Numbered from the stretch's first letter, positions 12,385-23,786 are shown. The stretch is 64,000 nucleotides of DNA from Homarus americanus (GCF_018991925.1 NW_024737068.1:6327001-6391000); one strand, 5' to 3'. A program made the numbers and translations. Notes: generated from the sequence alone by a model not told the origin.

Positions 12385-12674
12385 TGAAAAACAAATGGTA
12401 AATAAAAGACAAAAAACAAAAGAAAATCGCCTGGAAATGACAATATTACCTAGAGTCAGATTCTTAAGCGATCTTAAGGTATTTTTTTATCAGTTGGATG
12501 TATGAAAAAAGATTCTAATTGTCTCATTGTATCATACGTTAACTTTTTCTGCCAATAGTATTAGAAGAATTTATTTAACCCTGCATTTAACCTACATCAC
12601 AAAGGTAGATTCTTAAAGGTTTCTAAAGGTAGATTATCCCTCAAATAGAGAATTGAGTTATTCTCTACAACACA

Positions 12675-12682
12675 CGAGAGAG

Positions 12683-12753
<71 letters not shown>
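12675..12753. repeat. (GA)n microsatellite, ~78 bp
   Basis: Uninterrupted GA units. Confidence 0.97.
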
Positions 12754-12754
<1 letters not shown>

Positions 12755-12999
12755 GTGCGTACTAATCTTTGAGAATTCGGGGACCTGCAAATGGACAGGG
12801 GAGGTGGTGGACGTCGGCCAGAGATAAATGAGGGGAGGAGAGACAAATGAGACCAAGAGAAAACTGCGATCACAAGGGAATGTGCGATAAGTCTTTCCTG
12901 CTCAGGGTACAGTTCCTGAGGGTCGTAAGTTATATAGCTCTCTCTCTCTCTCTTTCTCTCTCTCTCTAATTGGAGAGAAGAAAGATAATCTAGTTACGA

Positions 13000-13335
13000 G
13001 TGTCATGAGTGATATTCCGAAATCACTTTGGCTGTCGGCTTTGTATCAGAGCGTATATGAATTAGTCAGAGACGTTCCCGTGTCTCCAGTGACGAGAAAA
13101 AAAAATGAAAATACGTTTCTTTATAAATCCATCTTTGTTTCGTAAGTTAAGGAAACCAGTTAAATACGTTCTTACACCTCCAGTTAAGAAAAAAAAATAA
13201 TATACATCTTTGAGAATTTATTTTTGTCTCGTAACTGGGACAATTAAAATACTTCGCACATCTTCAGTTAAGGAGGAAAAAAATACGAACGTGGCTCTAA
13301 GAATCCGTCTTTGCGTGGCAGCTTAAGTGAGTCTT
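13000..13335 (+). repeat. Second cluster of the ~87-bp CTTAAG-type repeat
   Basis: Homologous positions at about 13141 (CGTAAGTTAAGGAAACCAGT), 13230 and 13318 (CAGCTTAAGTGAGTC) are spaced 88-89 bases, with TACGTTCTTACACCTCCAGT between them. An earlier, weaker unit begins near 13050. Confidence 0.7.
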
Positions 13336-13339
13336 CTTA

Positions 13340-13680
13340 TATATGCAGTGGTCTGGAATGGGAGGGACCGTAAGTGCCTGTGGTGTAAGATATGAACAAG
13401 AAATGAGAGGATGGGTGGCACTGAGAGAAGAAAGACGTGGGTGGGAGGGCACTCTAGGTGAGGGTAAGGTAGGAGACAATTTCGAAGAAGATGCAACGTA
13501 GATGAGGAGGAGGAAGAAGAAAGAGGATAAAAAAGGCAAAGATGAAGATAAAGAAAGAAGTAGTAGAGGACGATAAAGAAGGTTGAAGAAGATATAGAAG
13601 GAGGAAAGCAAATGAGTACGAAGAAGACGAAGAAGATAAAGAAAGAGGCGATGAAGGAAAATACAAAGAGGAAGAATATA
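13340..13680. repeat. Purine-rich (GAA/GGA) tract
   Basis: Extended A/G-rich strand, degenerate GAAGAAGAT/GGAGGA repeats. Open frames over it are compositional. Confidence 0.6.
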
Positions 13681-13805
13681 ATAACCACCATCACCATCAT
13701 TCCCACCGTCACCACCATCACCACCACCATCACCAACATCAACACCACCATCAACACCACCACCACCATCACCACATCGCCACCACCACCACCATCACCA
13801 ACAGC
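13681..13805. repeat. (CAC/CAT)n trinucleotide array
   Basis: ACCATCACC and ACCACC triplets with AAC interruptions over about 125 bases. Confidence 0.9.
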
Positions 13806-14010
13806 ATCATCCCCCACCTTCAACAGAGTAAATATCGTATTACTCAAGTATAATCATTTAAAATATCTTTAATTGTTACTCCACCTTGTAACGCGAACCA
13901 CCACTTAAGTGATTAACTTCCTCGTCTGCCGCCACTTGCTCACACCATAATTCTCACACACCTGTCTCCTCTTAATTCCTCCACGTTGAGAGGCTCTATG
14001 ATGCAGTAGG

Positions 14011-14121
<111 letters not shown>

Positions 14122-14325
14122 AAGGAAGAGGAGAGTGGGAAAGACATAGAGTGGAAAAGAGTGAAGGAAAGAGAAAAAAGTTAGTGAGAGAGAGATTGAA
14201 GGAAGAGAAAAAGAGTGTGAAGACTGAGTAAAAAAGAGAGAAAGAAAGAGAGAGTGAGTGAGTGAGTGAGTGAATGAGAGAGAAAGAGTAAGAGACAGAT
14301 AGACATACAGAAAGAAAGATATAAA

Positions 14326-14327
<2 letters not shown>

Positions 14328-14378
<51 letters not shown>
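14328..14378. repeat. (CA)n microsatellite
   Basis: About 25 CA units. Confidence 0.97.
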
Positions 14379-14379
<1 letters not shown>

Positions 14380-14880
14380 ACAACATTAACATTAGCAAAA
14401 TTTAAATCGTCAACAACAACAGTAATATAAGTTAAAACACAATTTCCATAACAATAACAACTACATCAACACCAACAATCATAACGAGCCAGTTCCTAAC
14501 AACATCAACTTTACAACAAGGACAGAAAAGATCACTATTTACTCAAAATTCTCTGCACTAACTGCCAATTAATTCGCACGAGGCAATTCGCAGATAGTGA
14601 AAGATATGCACCTTGGATATTTTATGTTTTTAAAGGGCGTTTCAGTATGTACGTCTAGATATATATATTGATTAGTCAGTGTAAATTTGACTACAGTTAA
14701 TAAGATCATAACTCTTTGTCGTATCTTTAGTGAGATATTTACATACATCTCACATTTTTACCTCTTAGAAAAGTTAACGTACGACTCGAATAACATATCG
14801 TCGTTTACTCATATTACCCACAAACGGGGTAAATACATTCAAAATTTAGCTTAAATGTGAAAAATAATAATGGAACGGAA
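14380..14880. other. Spacer, nothing recognised
   Basis: AT-rich sequence without support for a gene or repeat. Confidence 0.4.
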
Positions 14881-14883
14881 GGC

Positions 14884-15035
14884 AGGTGACGTCATATGGG
14901 TTTTCGCGTCCTATTTTCTGCAACCTCATTGGTAGAGAAAATTGACGCCATTAGAATTTTAGGGACCTCATTGTTAGAGATATGTGACGTCATCAGTAAT
15001 GCGACCAATGATGTCACAATACGTCATCACCTAAT
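14884..15035. promoter_or_regulatory. Cluster of CRE-like TGACGTCA sites
   Basis: Two perfect palindromic cAMP-response elements (TGACGTCA at about 14887 and 14985) sit with partial versions TGACGCCA (about 14943), TGATGTCA (about 15009) and TACGTCAT (about 15021), and one CCAAT (about 15004). The block contains a tandem duplication: ACCTCATTGGTAGAGA and ACCTCATTGTTAGAGA, each followed by a site, about 50 bases apart. CREB/ATF bZIP proteins bind this palindrome in animals. No transcript start or gene is visible nearby, so the regulatory role is only inferred. Confidence 0.4.
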
Positions 15036-15129
15036 AGACAGACAGACACTTATCACCTGTAATCCCCATGTATGGCGCCTCACAGTCTCGCACACCTACC
15101 TGGGGATAAAATGTTCTTTATTAGATGGT

Positions 15130-15365
15130 TTGATTATGTAGGTACACGCACATATACGGTCTACATACACACACACACACATACCTACAAACATGAATAA
15201 TAATACGCACACAGTCATATAACACGCGATACACACACACATTTGCACACATATTATCTCAAACACACGTAAATTCCCCTCAAAATTACAGGTATACTCC
15301 CTTAGACACACACCTACACACGCACCCCAGAAATACATACATACGCCGTCAAGACCTTCACACAC
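15130..15365. repeat. Diffuse CA-rich region
   Basis: Short ACACAC runs interspersed with ACATA; degenerate. Confidence 0.6.
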
Positions 15366-15740
15366 ACTGAATTAGTGTACATGTGTGCTCTTAAGTGTAC
15401 ATTTGCTGTATGTAATCATGTAAACATATTGAGAGATTTATATCAATAATTATAAATGACAGACAAAGGCGACAGGCCTCGGAGGGTCTCGTTATGCCTG
15501 GCACTATGTTGGCACATGACGTCGGTACGATTCGTTAACATTAAATAATAACACTTTCTTCTGGTACTCTGTTGTCACAGTCGCTTGTAACATTCTGTTG
15601 ACATTCTCCGCTGACCTTGTCTGTTGGTAATGTTTATATGGCACGGACTGTTAGTAGTGGACGTGACAATATCAGTTGACAGATTTTCCTTCGCTGGGTC
15701 ATGACTGCGCCAGTTGTATCAAATTTCAAAATAAATTATT
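15366..15740. other. Spacer, nothing recognised
   Basis: No gene or repeat supported. Confidence 0.4.
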
Positions 15741-15745
15741 TTTTT

Positions 15746-15746
<1 letters not shown>

Positions 15747-15802
<56 letters not shown>
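15747..15802. repeat. (CA)n microsatellite
   Basis: About 28 CA units. Confidence 0.97.
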
Positions 15803-15804
<2 letters not shown>

Positions 15805-15886
15805 CTACCGATTTTTCCCAAATTTTCCACAACTCTGAACAAACAAAGAGTGTTACACGATTTCATCCCCCCTGGTAGCTTGTGCA

Positions 15887-15891
<5 letters not shown>

Positions 15892-15980
<89 letters not shown>
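15892..15980. repeat. (TA)n microsatellite, ~89 bp
   Basis: Uninterrupted TA units; self-complementary and able to extrude a hairpin. Confidence 0.97.
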
Positions 15981-15983
<3 letters not shown>

Positions 15984-16019
15984 AGAAGGAGACTATGTAC
16001 AGTATGATCATATCTTTCA

Positions 16020-16380
16020 TCGCACTAATTTTCCATCTCTCCTCTCCTACTCATTAATTTCTCTTCTATATTTTCCTACATCTATTAAACCCTCAATTCT
16101 CTCTCTTACCATGTCCTCCCATCTTTCTATATTTTTTTAACTTCCTTTTTTATTCTCCCTTAGTCACCCCTTCCTTTCTCTCACATTCCCACAGTATTTT
16201 CAAACTGTTCTTCACCCTCTCTCCCTTCTTCTTATCCATTCTCTTTCTCTTCTTCGCCTCTCTCCATGGCCCTTTCAACTTCTCATTCAAAACACCCTTC
16301 CCTAGATTTCCTCCCTCTCTCCTTCCCTCCCTCCGTTCGTCCTCTCTCCTCCATTCCCTCTTTTTCTGTAACACACTATT
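16020..16380. repeat. CT-rich polypyrimidine region
   Basis: TCTCTCCT-type degenerate pyrimidine sequence. Confidence 0.6.
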
Positions 16381-16389
16381 TCATCCGTA

Positions 16390-16770
16390 GTTATTAAATA
16401 TATTTCTACTGATAATTTAGTCATTAAATTCACATGCAAACAATAAATTTACCTGTAAAAAATTCACCTATTCTCCTTAAATTCACCTGCAATCGTTAAA
16501 CTCACCTGTATTCTGTATATTCTAATGGAATTAATCAACGTCATTTGTATTCATGAAATTCGACTGAAATTAATTAATGTCACCTGTATTCATTAATCTC
16601 CTGTGCTCGTTGTTAAAAGCTTCCGTAATTCATGTTTACCTATGACCAACACCTGTTATACATGTTTACCTATAGTCAATATGTAATTTATGCTTAGTTC
16701 CACCCATTTGCAATTTATGTTCATCTCTAACGTGTTGACCTGTGACAGACACCTGTAATACGTGTCTAAT
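16390..16770. repeat. Degenerate TTAAATTCACCTG repeat
   Basis: Variants of AAATTCACCTGnAATC recur about every 25-40 bases (for example near 16449, 16479 and 16500). This is an old, irregular tandem array. Confidence 0.5.
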
Positions 16771-16992
16771 TCTGACCTTCGCTTTCCTATCAATTTCCAT
16801 CTCTTTGTGTGTGTGTAAGTTCTTATTGAAGATTAAATATATAGTATTTATTGGGTTTCACTCCAAGAACTTGAGAATATAGAATATTGTATATTGTTGT
16901 GTTGAATTGTATAATGGAGTTGATATATTTATATTTATTTATTGCCTACGATATTGATCTGAATCTTTATACAATAAGAGAGACGGAGATGA

Positions 16993-16994
16993 TG

Positions 16995-17030
<36 letters not shown>

Positions 17031-17055
17031 TTAATAATAATATTATTATTATTAA

Positions 17056-17089
<34 letters not shown>

Positions 17090-17092
17090 AAA
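16993..17092. repeat. (AAT)n/(ATT)n inverted repeat
   Basis: About 50 bases of (AAT)n followed by about 50 bases of (ATT)n make a near-perfect 100-base palindrome that can form a long AT hairpin. Confidence 0.92.
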
Positions 17093-17099
17093 CTTTCTA

Positions 17100-17657
17100 A
17101 CGTCATCGCACTTTCAAGAATATTAATTGTATATGTGATAATACAATATTCCCTCCAAAATATAAAAAAATCCAACATTTACAGAACATTTTTTGATCAG
17201 TGTGATAAAAATATTACGTGTGTGTTAAAATATGATATATATATTTTGAATATTATTTCTCGATTGCTGTAGAAATATTACCGTCTTATTAATATGTTGG
17301 AAATATTAATGAAGTTGGTGCTTAAGAAATGCTGTTATGTTAAATTATGAGAAATATTACAAATATTACCTTTTTATGTGAATTAATAAACACATAACAT
17401 TTCCACAATATTAATAAACATAATGATTCACATACAATATCTTTGTATGATGATTCGTGATATAATGATGAACTTTTGAACTTATAACATTACGAAAGAC
17501 TCAGCTGTTACAATGTTGGTTGAGTGTTTTGTGTCGATTGTAAGTTTATATTGTTGCTACAGTTACATGAAGCAATAAACTCATACTGTCGAGCTTCACT
17601 TATATCTAATTCATTTTGTTGTGTTGTGAGGAGATTTGTGTACGTCAATGTGTGTTT

Positions 17658-17660
<3 letters not shown>
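17100..17660. other. AT-rich spacer with GAAATATTA echoes
   Basis: The motif (A/G)AAATATTA recurs several times between 17200 and 17400, suggesting a decayed repeat. No gene seen. Confidence 0.4.

Positions 17661-17664
<4 letters not shown>

Positions 17665-17703
<39 letters not shown>
17665..17703. repeat. (CA)n microsatellite
   Basis: About 19 CA units. Confidence 0.96.
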
Positions 17704-17706
<3 letters not shown>

Positions 17707-17789
17707 CCATATAGCATAATGAACTCTGCCAAAGGGGAGTTATCAAGTACTAATTTACTCGACATAACATAAAACATAATTTAATTTTA

Positions 17790-17960
17790 GTACTAGGTAG
17801 CTCATTGGTTACTCTCCTGATTGTTACCTCGTGTGTTGGGGGTTCGATTCCCACTGCTCGATACCACAACCCACTCCAGCCCATACGACCATATTCTGAT
17901 CGTTACATAAACAGTTCAGTTCCAATTATTGTGATAAAAATCATCATCATCTCATAGTTA
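17790..17960 (+). mobile_element. tRNA-derived SINE (candidate)
   Basis: An internal RNA polymerase III promoter is visible: an A box TAGCTCATTGG at 17798-17808 and a perfect B box GGTTCGATTCC at 17841-17851, 32 bases apart. The B box sits in a recognisable T-arm (TGGG ... CCCA). The anticodon stem and acceptor stem do not form, so it is not a functional tRNA. Unrelated body sequence follows (CACAACCCACTCCAGCCC), then an AT-rich end with ATCATCATCATC near 17940. This is the plan of a short interspersed element. Target-site duplications were not evident by eye. Confidence 0.62.
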
Positions 17961-18285
17961 ACTTGAGTGGTCATTTCTTGCTAATGTTCCTTTTCTACTG
18001 AGGTGAAATTCCTTGTAAAATTACCTTCTATCCATGCCATTATATATCATCTATGTATCATTTATATATTATATATATTTACAACTTAAGGCTGCTATAT
18101 TTTTCGATAAACCATTAATTGTTATTATTATGATATATATATTTTATACTTGCCCGTGTGCGTGTGGATGTGTCACGCTAAATAAGGATAATTGTGAAAT
18201 AGCGATAATTTCCTCATCTTACCTCTGGATAATTCATGTAGATAATCATAACCGAATACAAAATATAAATAAATACCATCATTAG

Positions 18286-18315
18286 TAACCTAACCTAACC
18301 TAACCTAACCTAACC
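18286..18315. repeat. Interstitial telomere-like (TAACC)6
   Basis: Six perfect TAACC units (TTAGG/GGTTA complement), the common arthropod telomere repeat. It lies inside ordinary sequence, so it is interstitial. Confidence 0.85.
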
Positions 18316-18329
18316 CTATCTTACCAAAA

Positions 18330-18780
18330 CTAACGCGTATAAGGTTTGATTAGTATAGTAAACGACGTATGAAATGAAACAGATCAAATTTGAAATCATG
18401 TGAGTTAATCTTCCATAAGTTCAAGCAATAAAAGCCAAAGGAAAACGTTATCACCGAAGCGAAAAAGTTTTCACCGAAGCAAATCTTTCAGCTGTGATTT
18501 AAAACAAAATCAATTTGCTATGTTATATTACAGGCTTCACAATATAAACAAACGTATGCGCCATCTAACTGTTCACACAAAAACAAGATAGATCATTCAT
18601 AGTCATATCAGATTTACAAAGCACTTCAGTGTATGAGGCCAACAGCAGTGGCTCCGTCCGTTCACCTGTCTAGTGGGAGGACAGGTAGGCTTGATTATGA
18701 TTGGCGGATAATAGACTCCATGGTAATTAGGCCAAGTCACGCAGGCAATAGAGTAAAAGCAATAATTGGCCCATGGCAAC
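18330..18780. other. Spacer, nothing recognised
   Basis: A short direct echo (TTATCACCGAAGCGAAAAAG / TTTTCACCGAAGCAAATC near 18449-18487) is the only visible structure. Confidence 0.4.
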
Positions 18781-18785
18781 CTGTG

Positions 18786-18835
18786 CGGGGGGGGGGGAGA
18801 GGAGGAGGAGGAGAAGGAGGAAGGGTTATGGCAAG
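18786..18835. repeat. Poly(G) and GGA tract
   Basis: A run of about 12 G (18786-18797) followed by GAGGAGGAGG. Confidence 0.85.
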
Positions 18836-18843
18836 GAAGGGGA

Positions 18844-18976
18844 ATTGGCATAGTGGAATGACATAGTAGGTGGGCATTGTGGAGTAACGGAGTAAATAGG
18901 CAGAGTGGAGTGACATAGTAAGTAGGCATAGTGGAGTAACAGAGTAGGTGGGCATAGTGGAGTGACATAGTAGGGG
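18844..18976. repeat. 26-bp minisatellite, five copies
   Basis: The unit GGCATAGTGGAGTGACATAG plus TAGGTG repeats five times with alternating GTGACATAG and GTAACAGAG variants, which suggests a 52-bp higher-order unit. Confidence 0.8.
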
Positions 18977-19019
18977 GAAGCGGAATACCATGTTAGCCTC
19001 AAGGAAACATCAAACCAAA

Positions 19020-19180
19020 AAAGCTAAAAATATAAAACACATTGTGCCATATTGTAGAGCATTACAGTGGTTGCCATACTAGGTTACAGGAAGTCTAAGG
19101 TATTTTACCGTTAGTCTAGCTAGCATAAGGATTCCCAGAAAACCCATTAGCGAGATGTATTGAGATCCTGTACGGTAAAA
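19020..19180. other. Short spacer, nothing recognised
   Basis: No feature supported. Confidence 0.35.
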
Positions 19181-19184
19181 CACA

Positions 19185-19186
<2 letters not shown>

Positions 19187-19271
<85 letters not shown>
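19187..19271. repeat. (CA)n microsatellite, ~85 bp
   Basis: About 42 CA units after a short CACACGCGCA start. Confidence 0.97.
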
Positions 19272-19274
<3 letters not shown>

Positions 19275-19507
19275 CGTTCATATACTCTAAGAACCGCAAA
19301 AAGACCAAAAAATACACAACTCGTGTATCAAAACCAAAACAATAATATTACAGTGGATACAGTGTGAAATGAAGCGACCTCTAGCGAACCAAGACGAGCC
19401 AAGACTGGATGACACGAGTTAAGAAAAGATTTAAGTAAGGTTGAAGTCTCAGGTGGTTGAGTGGCCAAGATGGTGAAGGTAGGTAAGAGAGAGATAGAGG
19501 ATGACGG

Positions 19508-19690
<183 letters not shown>

Positions 19691-19874
19691 CGTTCATAAT
19701 GATAATACTTAAACAAGTCGACTATGAATACATCCAACAAAATACTAAATTATGTTGATGATATTCTAAATATATGGCTATAATATTATGTATAGTTAAA
19801 CACCAGATCCAAGTTAAAAACAAATGTTTGACACACATGTTGGAGAGTAATCACCCTAATGCATGAGGTACATT

Positions 19875-20035
19875 GCCTTGGGGCGCCAGTGTATGATGGC
19901 GGTAGTGCTGGTGGAGGTAGTGGTTAGTGGTGGTGGTGGTGTAAGGGTTAATTAATAGTGGTGGTGGTGGTGGTAACAGCATGTAATAGTGGTAGTTGTG
20001 GTAATAGTGGTGGTTATGTATAGTGACGGTGTGTA
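19875..20035. repeat. GGT-rich degenerate trinucleotide region
   Basis: TGGTGGTGG and TAGTGGTGG triplets over about 160 bases. Confidence 0.75.
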
Positions 20036-20093
20036 GTAGTAGTAGTAGTAGTAGTAGCAGCAGTAGCAGTAGTAGTAGTAGTACAAGTTGACA
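20036..20093. repeat. (TAG)n microsatellite interrupted by a MITE
   Basis: TAG triplets run up to the TA that borders the pogo-like element. TAGTAG-type sequence resumes after the element at 20636, so the MITE appears to have inserted within a TAG-rich tract. Confidence 0.85.
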
Positions 20094-20635
20094 ATCCCTT
20101 ATCCGAAATCCTTGGGGCCAGAGGAATTTCGGATTTCGGAATTTTTCGGTTTTCAGAATGGTTAGTTTTTTTTTTAATGTGTATTAGCCCACCCGGGGGG
20201 GGCGAAAATATAATAATAAAAATAATAATAATAATAATTCATAGGTCTAGGTCGTGTTTCTCACTTTTGATCTTTTTTTCATTCATGTATTTATTATTAT
20301 TAATATTATTTTATTATTACAGTACTGTATTATTGTTATTTTTATTAATTTTATTATTACATATTATTATTACATATTATTATTATTATTATTAATGTTA
20401 TCATATTATTTTATTTTGGTGCATTTTTATTAAAAAAATTATTCACTATGAATAATTATTATTATTATAATTATTATTACTATTACATTTTCGCCCCCCA
20501 GGCCCTGATGTGAGTCAGTGATCTATGCCCGGGTGGGCTAATCCCTGTTTAAAAAAAAAAAAAGACCCACAAAATTACTTTCGGTTTTCAGAGCTTTTCG
20601 GTTTTTGGAATTTCGGATAAAGGGTTGTCAACCTG
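20094..20635. mobile_element. pogo/Tigger-like foldback MITE, copy 1 (542 bp)
   Basis: Terminal inverted repeats start CAAGTTGACAATCCCTTATC on the left and, read inward from the right, CAGGTTGACAACCCTTTATC. Both ends are bordered by TA, the target-site duplication of Tc1/mariner/pogo elements. The TIR resembles what I recall of vertebrate Tigger-group MITEs. The interior is an (AAT/ATT)-rich core with no transposase. The right arm carries a GCCCCCCAGGCCCTGATGTG...GCCCGGGTGGGCTAATCC module (20487-20548). The left arm carries its inverse but lacks about 28 bases between CCCGGG and GGGGCG, relative to the copy at 49 kb. Confidence 0.85.
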
Positions 20636-20765
20636 TAGTAGAAATGGTAGTAATGGTGGTAGTATGCAACAATTCTCAGTACTACCACAACAACTACCAC
20701 CACCACCACCACAATCACCATCTCTATCACAACTAAAACAAATACCTCAGGAACTACAATAATAC

Positions 20766-20802
<37 letters not shown>
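20766..20802. repeat. (CTA)n microsatellite
   Basis: About 12 CTA triplets, the reverse complement of the nearby TAG tracts. Confidence 0.93.
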
Positions 20803-20837
20803 AACCATCCAAGAGACCCTGAAGATATACAAATACG

Positions 20838-21290
20838 GTATTGGTAGGTGGAGGAGGCAAGGATGGTAGGTGGGTGGATGGAGGAGGCAAGGATGATGGT
20901 AGGTGGAGGAGGCAAGGATGGTGGTAGGTGGAAGAGGCGATGGTGGTAGGTGGAGGAGGCATGGATGGTAGGTGGGTGGATGGAGGCGACAGGGAAGGTG
21001 GTAGGTGGAGGAGGCAAGGGATGGTGGTAGGTGGAGGAGGCAAGGATGGTGGTAGGTGGAGGAGGCAAGGATGGTGGTAGGTGGAAGAGGCAAGGATGGT
21101 GGTAGGTGGAGGAGGCATGGATGGTAGGTGGGTGGATGGAGGCGACAGGGAAGGTGGTAGGTGGAGGAGGCAAGGATGGTGGTAGGTGGAGGAGGCAAGG
21201 ATGGTGGTAGGTGGAGGAGGCAAGGATGGTGGTAGGTGGAGGAGGCAAGGATGGTGGTAAGTGGAGGCAAGGATAGTGGTAGGTGGAGAG
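20838..21290. repeat. 25-bp minisatellite (GGATGGTGGTAGGTGGAGGA type)
   Basis: The unit is GGATGGTGGTAGGTGGAGGA plus GGCAA, about 18 copies. Some units are replaced by a longer GGTAGGTGGGTGGATGGAGG variant that occurs in a regular pattern (20868, 20967, 21121), giving a higher-order structure. It is followed by (GGTA)n/(GGGT)n to about 21330. Reverse frames give Pro/Ser/His-rich open stretches that are artefacts. Confidence 0.92.
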
Positions 21291-21339
21291 GGTAGGAATG
21301 GTAGGTAGGTAGGTGGGTGGGTGGGTGGAGGCAGCTGAT

Positions 21340-22440
21340 AGTGGTGCAGTATAGGTGTAGGTGGAATACAAAATTAGGGTCAACGGGAACTGCCTGTTGT
21401 CTAGTACAAGTAATCCACGGAGAGGGAAGGAGGGAGGGAGGGAGGGAGACACCGCTGGACCATGCAAATTGGAAAACAGCAGATTACGAGAGCAAGAAAA
21501 TTGGAACTTGGTAGCATGGCCGGGGTTATGTGAGGCCGGATACTTATGACCAAAAACTTTACTTGTACGATGTAAAGTTTTTTAGGATAAAGTGTGTAGA
21601 CTGTTGTATTTTGGGTACTTAAACGAAATACAACTTTTGATTATGGTGTGAGATGTTGTATATTTTGGGAAGTATGATATAAAGTTTATACTGACATGAA
21701 GTAAACCATAGTATTTTATTGCGTATACGATAAAAGAAAAAAATTCTTTCTTATGAAAACTTTTGTATTATTTTAACTTCATGAAACAGTGCATAGAACA
21801 AACTTTGTGATCAAAATATTTACACTAAAATATTAGAGTATTTATCTTATTTAGTTTACAAAACATTCAGCAACAGAAAAGATATTATTATACCCAAATA
21901 TTTATGACTGGCTGATACGATTTCGCGTAAATTATAATATCTCCCGTATCAGTGTAAATGTCAATACAGAAATATTATAAAATATCTTCCTAATCTACAA
22001 ATCTAAACACATATAAATTTTAGAAGAAAAAAATTATTAGAAACATTTGTATTAAAGAAAAACAGGGAAATCGGTTACATAATCGCCAGACGAAGCAGAA
22101 AGCCAAGGTTTGCAATCTACGCAACAGTCAGCGCTGATTACTACCAATACAACGTTGCAAGGAAAATCAGCAACAGTGCATGAGTGTAACGAAGGGAAAA
22201 CTTGCAGAATCAATTTGGTGTTGCAGACTGTAATTTCGCGTTACATAAAGTCAAGCAACTTTGATTTATGGAATATGCATATGAGTGTGCGTATATGTGT
22301 GTGTGTGTATATATGTATGTATATATATTGTATATGTGTATGTGTATGTATATATCAGTATATGTACGTAATATGTTTATCATTCATGTAATAAGATTAT
22401 TTAAAGGTACTGTAAGTCTCCTGTCAGTATAACCTGATTA
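21340..22440. other. Spacer, no gene recognised
   Basis: Includes a GGGA-rich patch (21420-21450) and AT-rich DNA. A 93-codon open frame at 22110-22391 ends in TATATG microsatellite sequence and has no recognisable motif. Confidence 0.4.
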
Positions 22441-22449
22441 AAATTTTCT

Positions 22450-22905
22450 TAAAGTGTGAAATCACCAACTGCTATTACCACTTCCTCTCTCCCTCTTCTT
22501 CTTATTATTCTTTTTCTTATTCTTCTCCTTTTTCCTCATCTCCTCCGTCTCTTCTTCTTCGTCACCCTTTTCCTTCTCCTTTTCCACCCTTTCCTCTTTT
22601 TCTCTTCGGCTTTTTCTTCTTTATTTACTCTCCCTTACTCACTCTCTTATTATCCTCCTCTTCTTCCTCTTCTTCCTCTCCTGTCCCCTACTCTCTCTCT
22701 TATCTTCCTGTTTACCTTCCTCTCCTCTCCCTTATCCCCTCTATCATCCTCTTCTTCTTCCTGTTCCTCCTCTCCTCTCCCTTACTCTGCCTTATCTTCC
22801 TCCACTTCTTCCTGTTCCTCCTCCCTTCATCCCTTACTCTCCCTCTTATCTTGCTCTTCTTCCTCTCCTCTCCTATATTCCCCCTTTTATTTTCCTCAAA
22901 TGAAT
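22450..22905. repeat. CT-rich (CCTCTTCTT)n polypyrimidine region
   Basis: About 450 bases of TCTTCCTC-type sequence with weak ~50-base periodicity around TTACTCTCCCTCTTATC and TTCCTGTTCCTCC. Confidence 0.75.
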
Positions 22906-23178
22906 ATAAACTGATAAGAGACGAACGCAATAATACACGAATTTACGAATAGGGGAATAGGATAGACGAAAAAACAAGCAAATGAATTGAGAAGACAGAG
23001 GGCAATAAATGGAAGAGAACTGTACAGGCATGATGATAGGAGTTAATGAAGTGTGGAGGGATGATGGTGTGTGAGTGAGGAGTGAGATAATTACCTGAGA
23101 GATACTTAGTTAGAGAAGAATGGAGATATTTATTTTTATCTCAAGGAAGAAAATAAGAGAATTTCAGGGGTCATTGCA

Positions 23179-23355
23179 TTGTCTCTATCTTTCCTCTCTT
23201 TGACTCTGTATCCTATATTTCTTTATCTCTCATTATTTCCTTTTTATTTTTGTATTTCATTTATTTATCCTCTCTTTCTCTTGTCACCTATATATTCATA
23301 TGATTCTTCTTTCTGCCATCTCTCTCTCTCTCTCTCCCCCTCTCTCTTTTTTCCC

Positions 23356-23394
<39 letters not shown>

Positions 23395-23560
23395 GCTCTC
23401 TATTACGCGTTTCTTTCTCTTCTAATAACTCGCGAAGGAGAAAGAAAATATAAAAACTTTGAGAGATTCAGCGGAGAGAATATTACGTTTTCTTTCTCTC
23501 TCTCTCTTTCTCTCTCTTTCTCTTTTTCTCTCTCTTTCTCTTTCAGTCAATTTATCAGTA
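23179..23560. repeat. CT-rich region with (CT)n runs
   Basis: Two (CT)n runs at 23358-23398 and 23493-23560 within pyrimidine-rich sequence. Confidence 0.75.
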
Positions 23561-23649
23561 TCTCTCTTTACATTGAAAACAAAAAGAGATAATTAAAATT
23601 ATCATTATTTCCATTCTCATTTTTCTTTCTATCTCACATTACGTTGACA

Positions 23650-23655
<6 letters not shown>

Positions 23656-23682
<27 letters not shown>
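23656..23682. repeat. (GA)n microsatellite
   Basis: About 13 GA units. Confidence 0.93.
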
Positions 23683-23783
23683 GTAAGTATCTTCAAAGTT
23701 TGGAAAAGTTTTAATCCAGTGGGACAGTTTACGGAGGCCAAAAGAATACAAGAATGATATTGTGGTAGAGAGAGAGACCTTAT

Positions 23784-23786
<3 letters not shown>

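Noticed and set aside
22110..22391. 93-codon open frame as a small gene
   Set aside because: The second half is TATATG microsatellite, there is no recognisable motif and no gene context.
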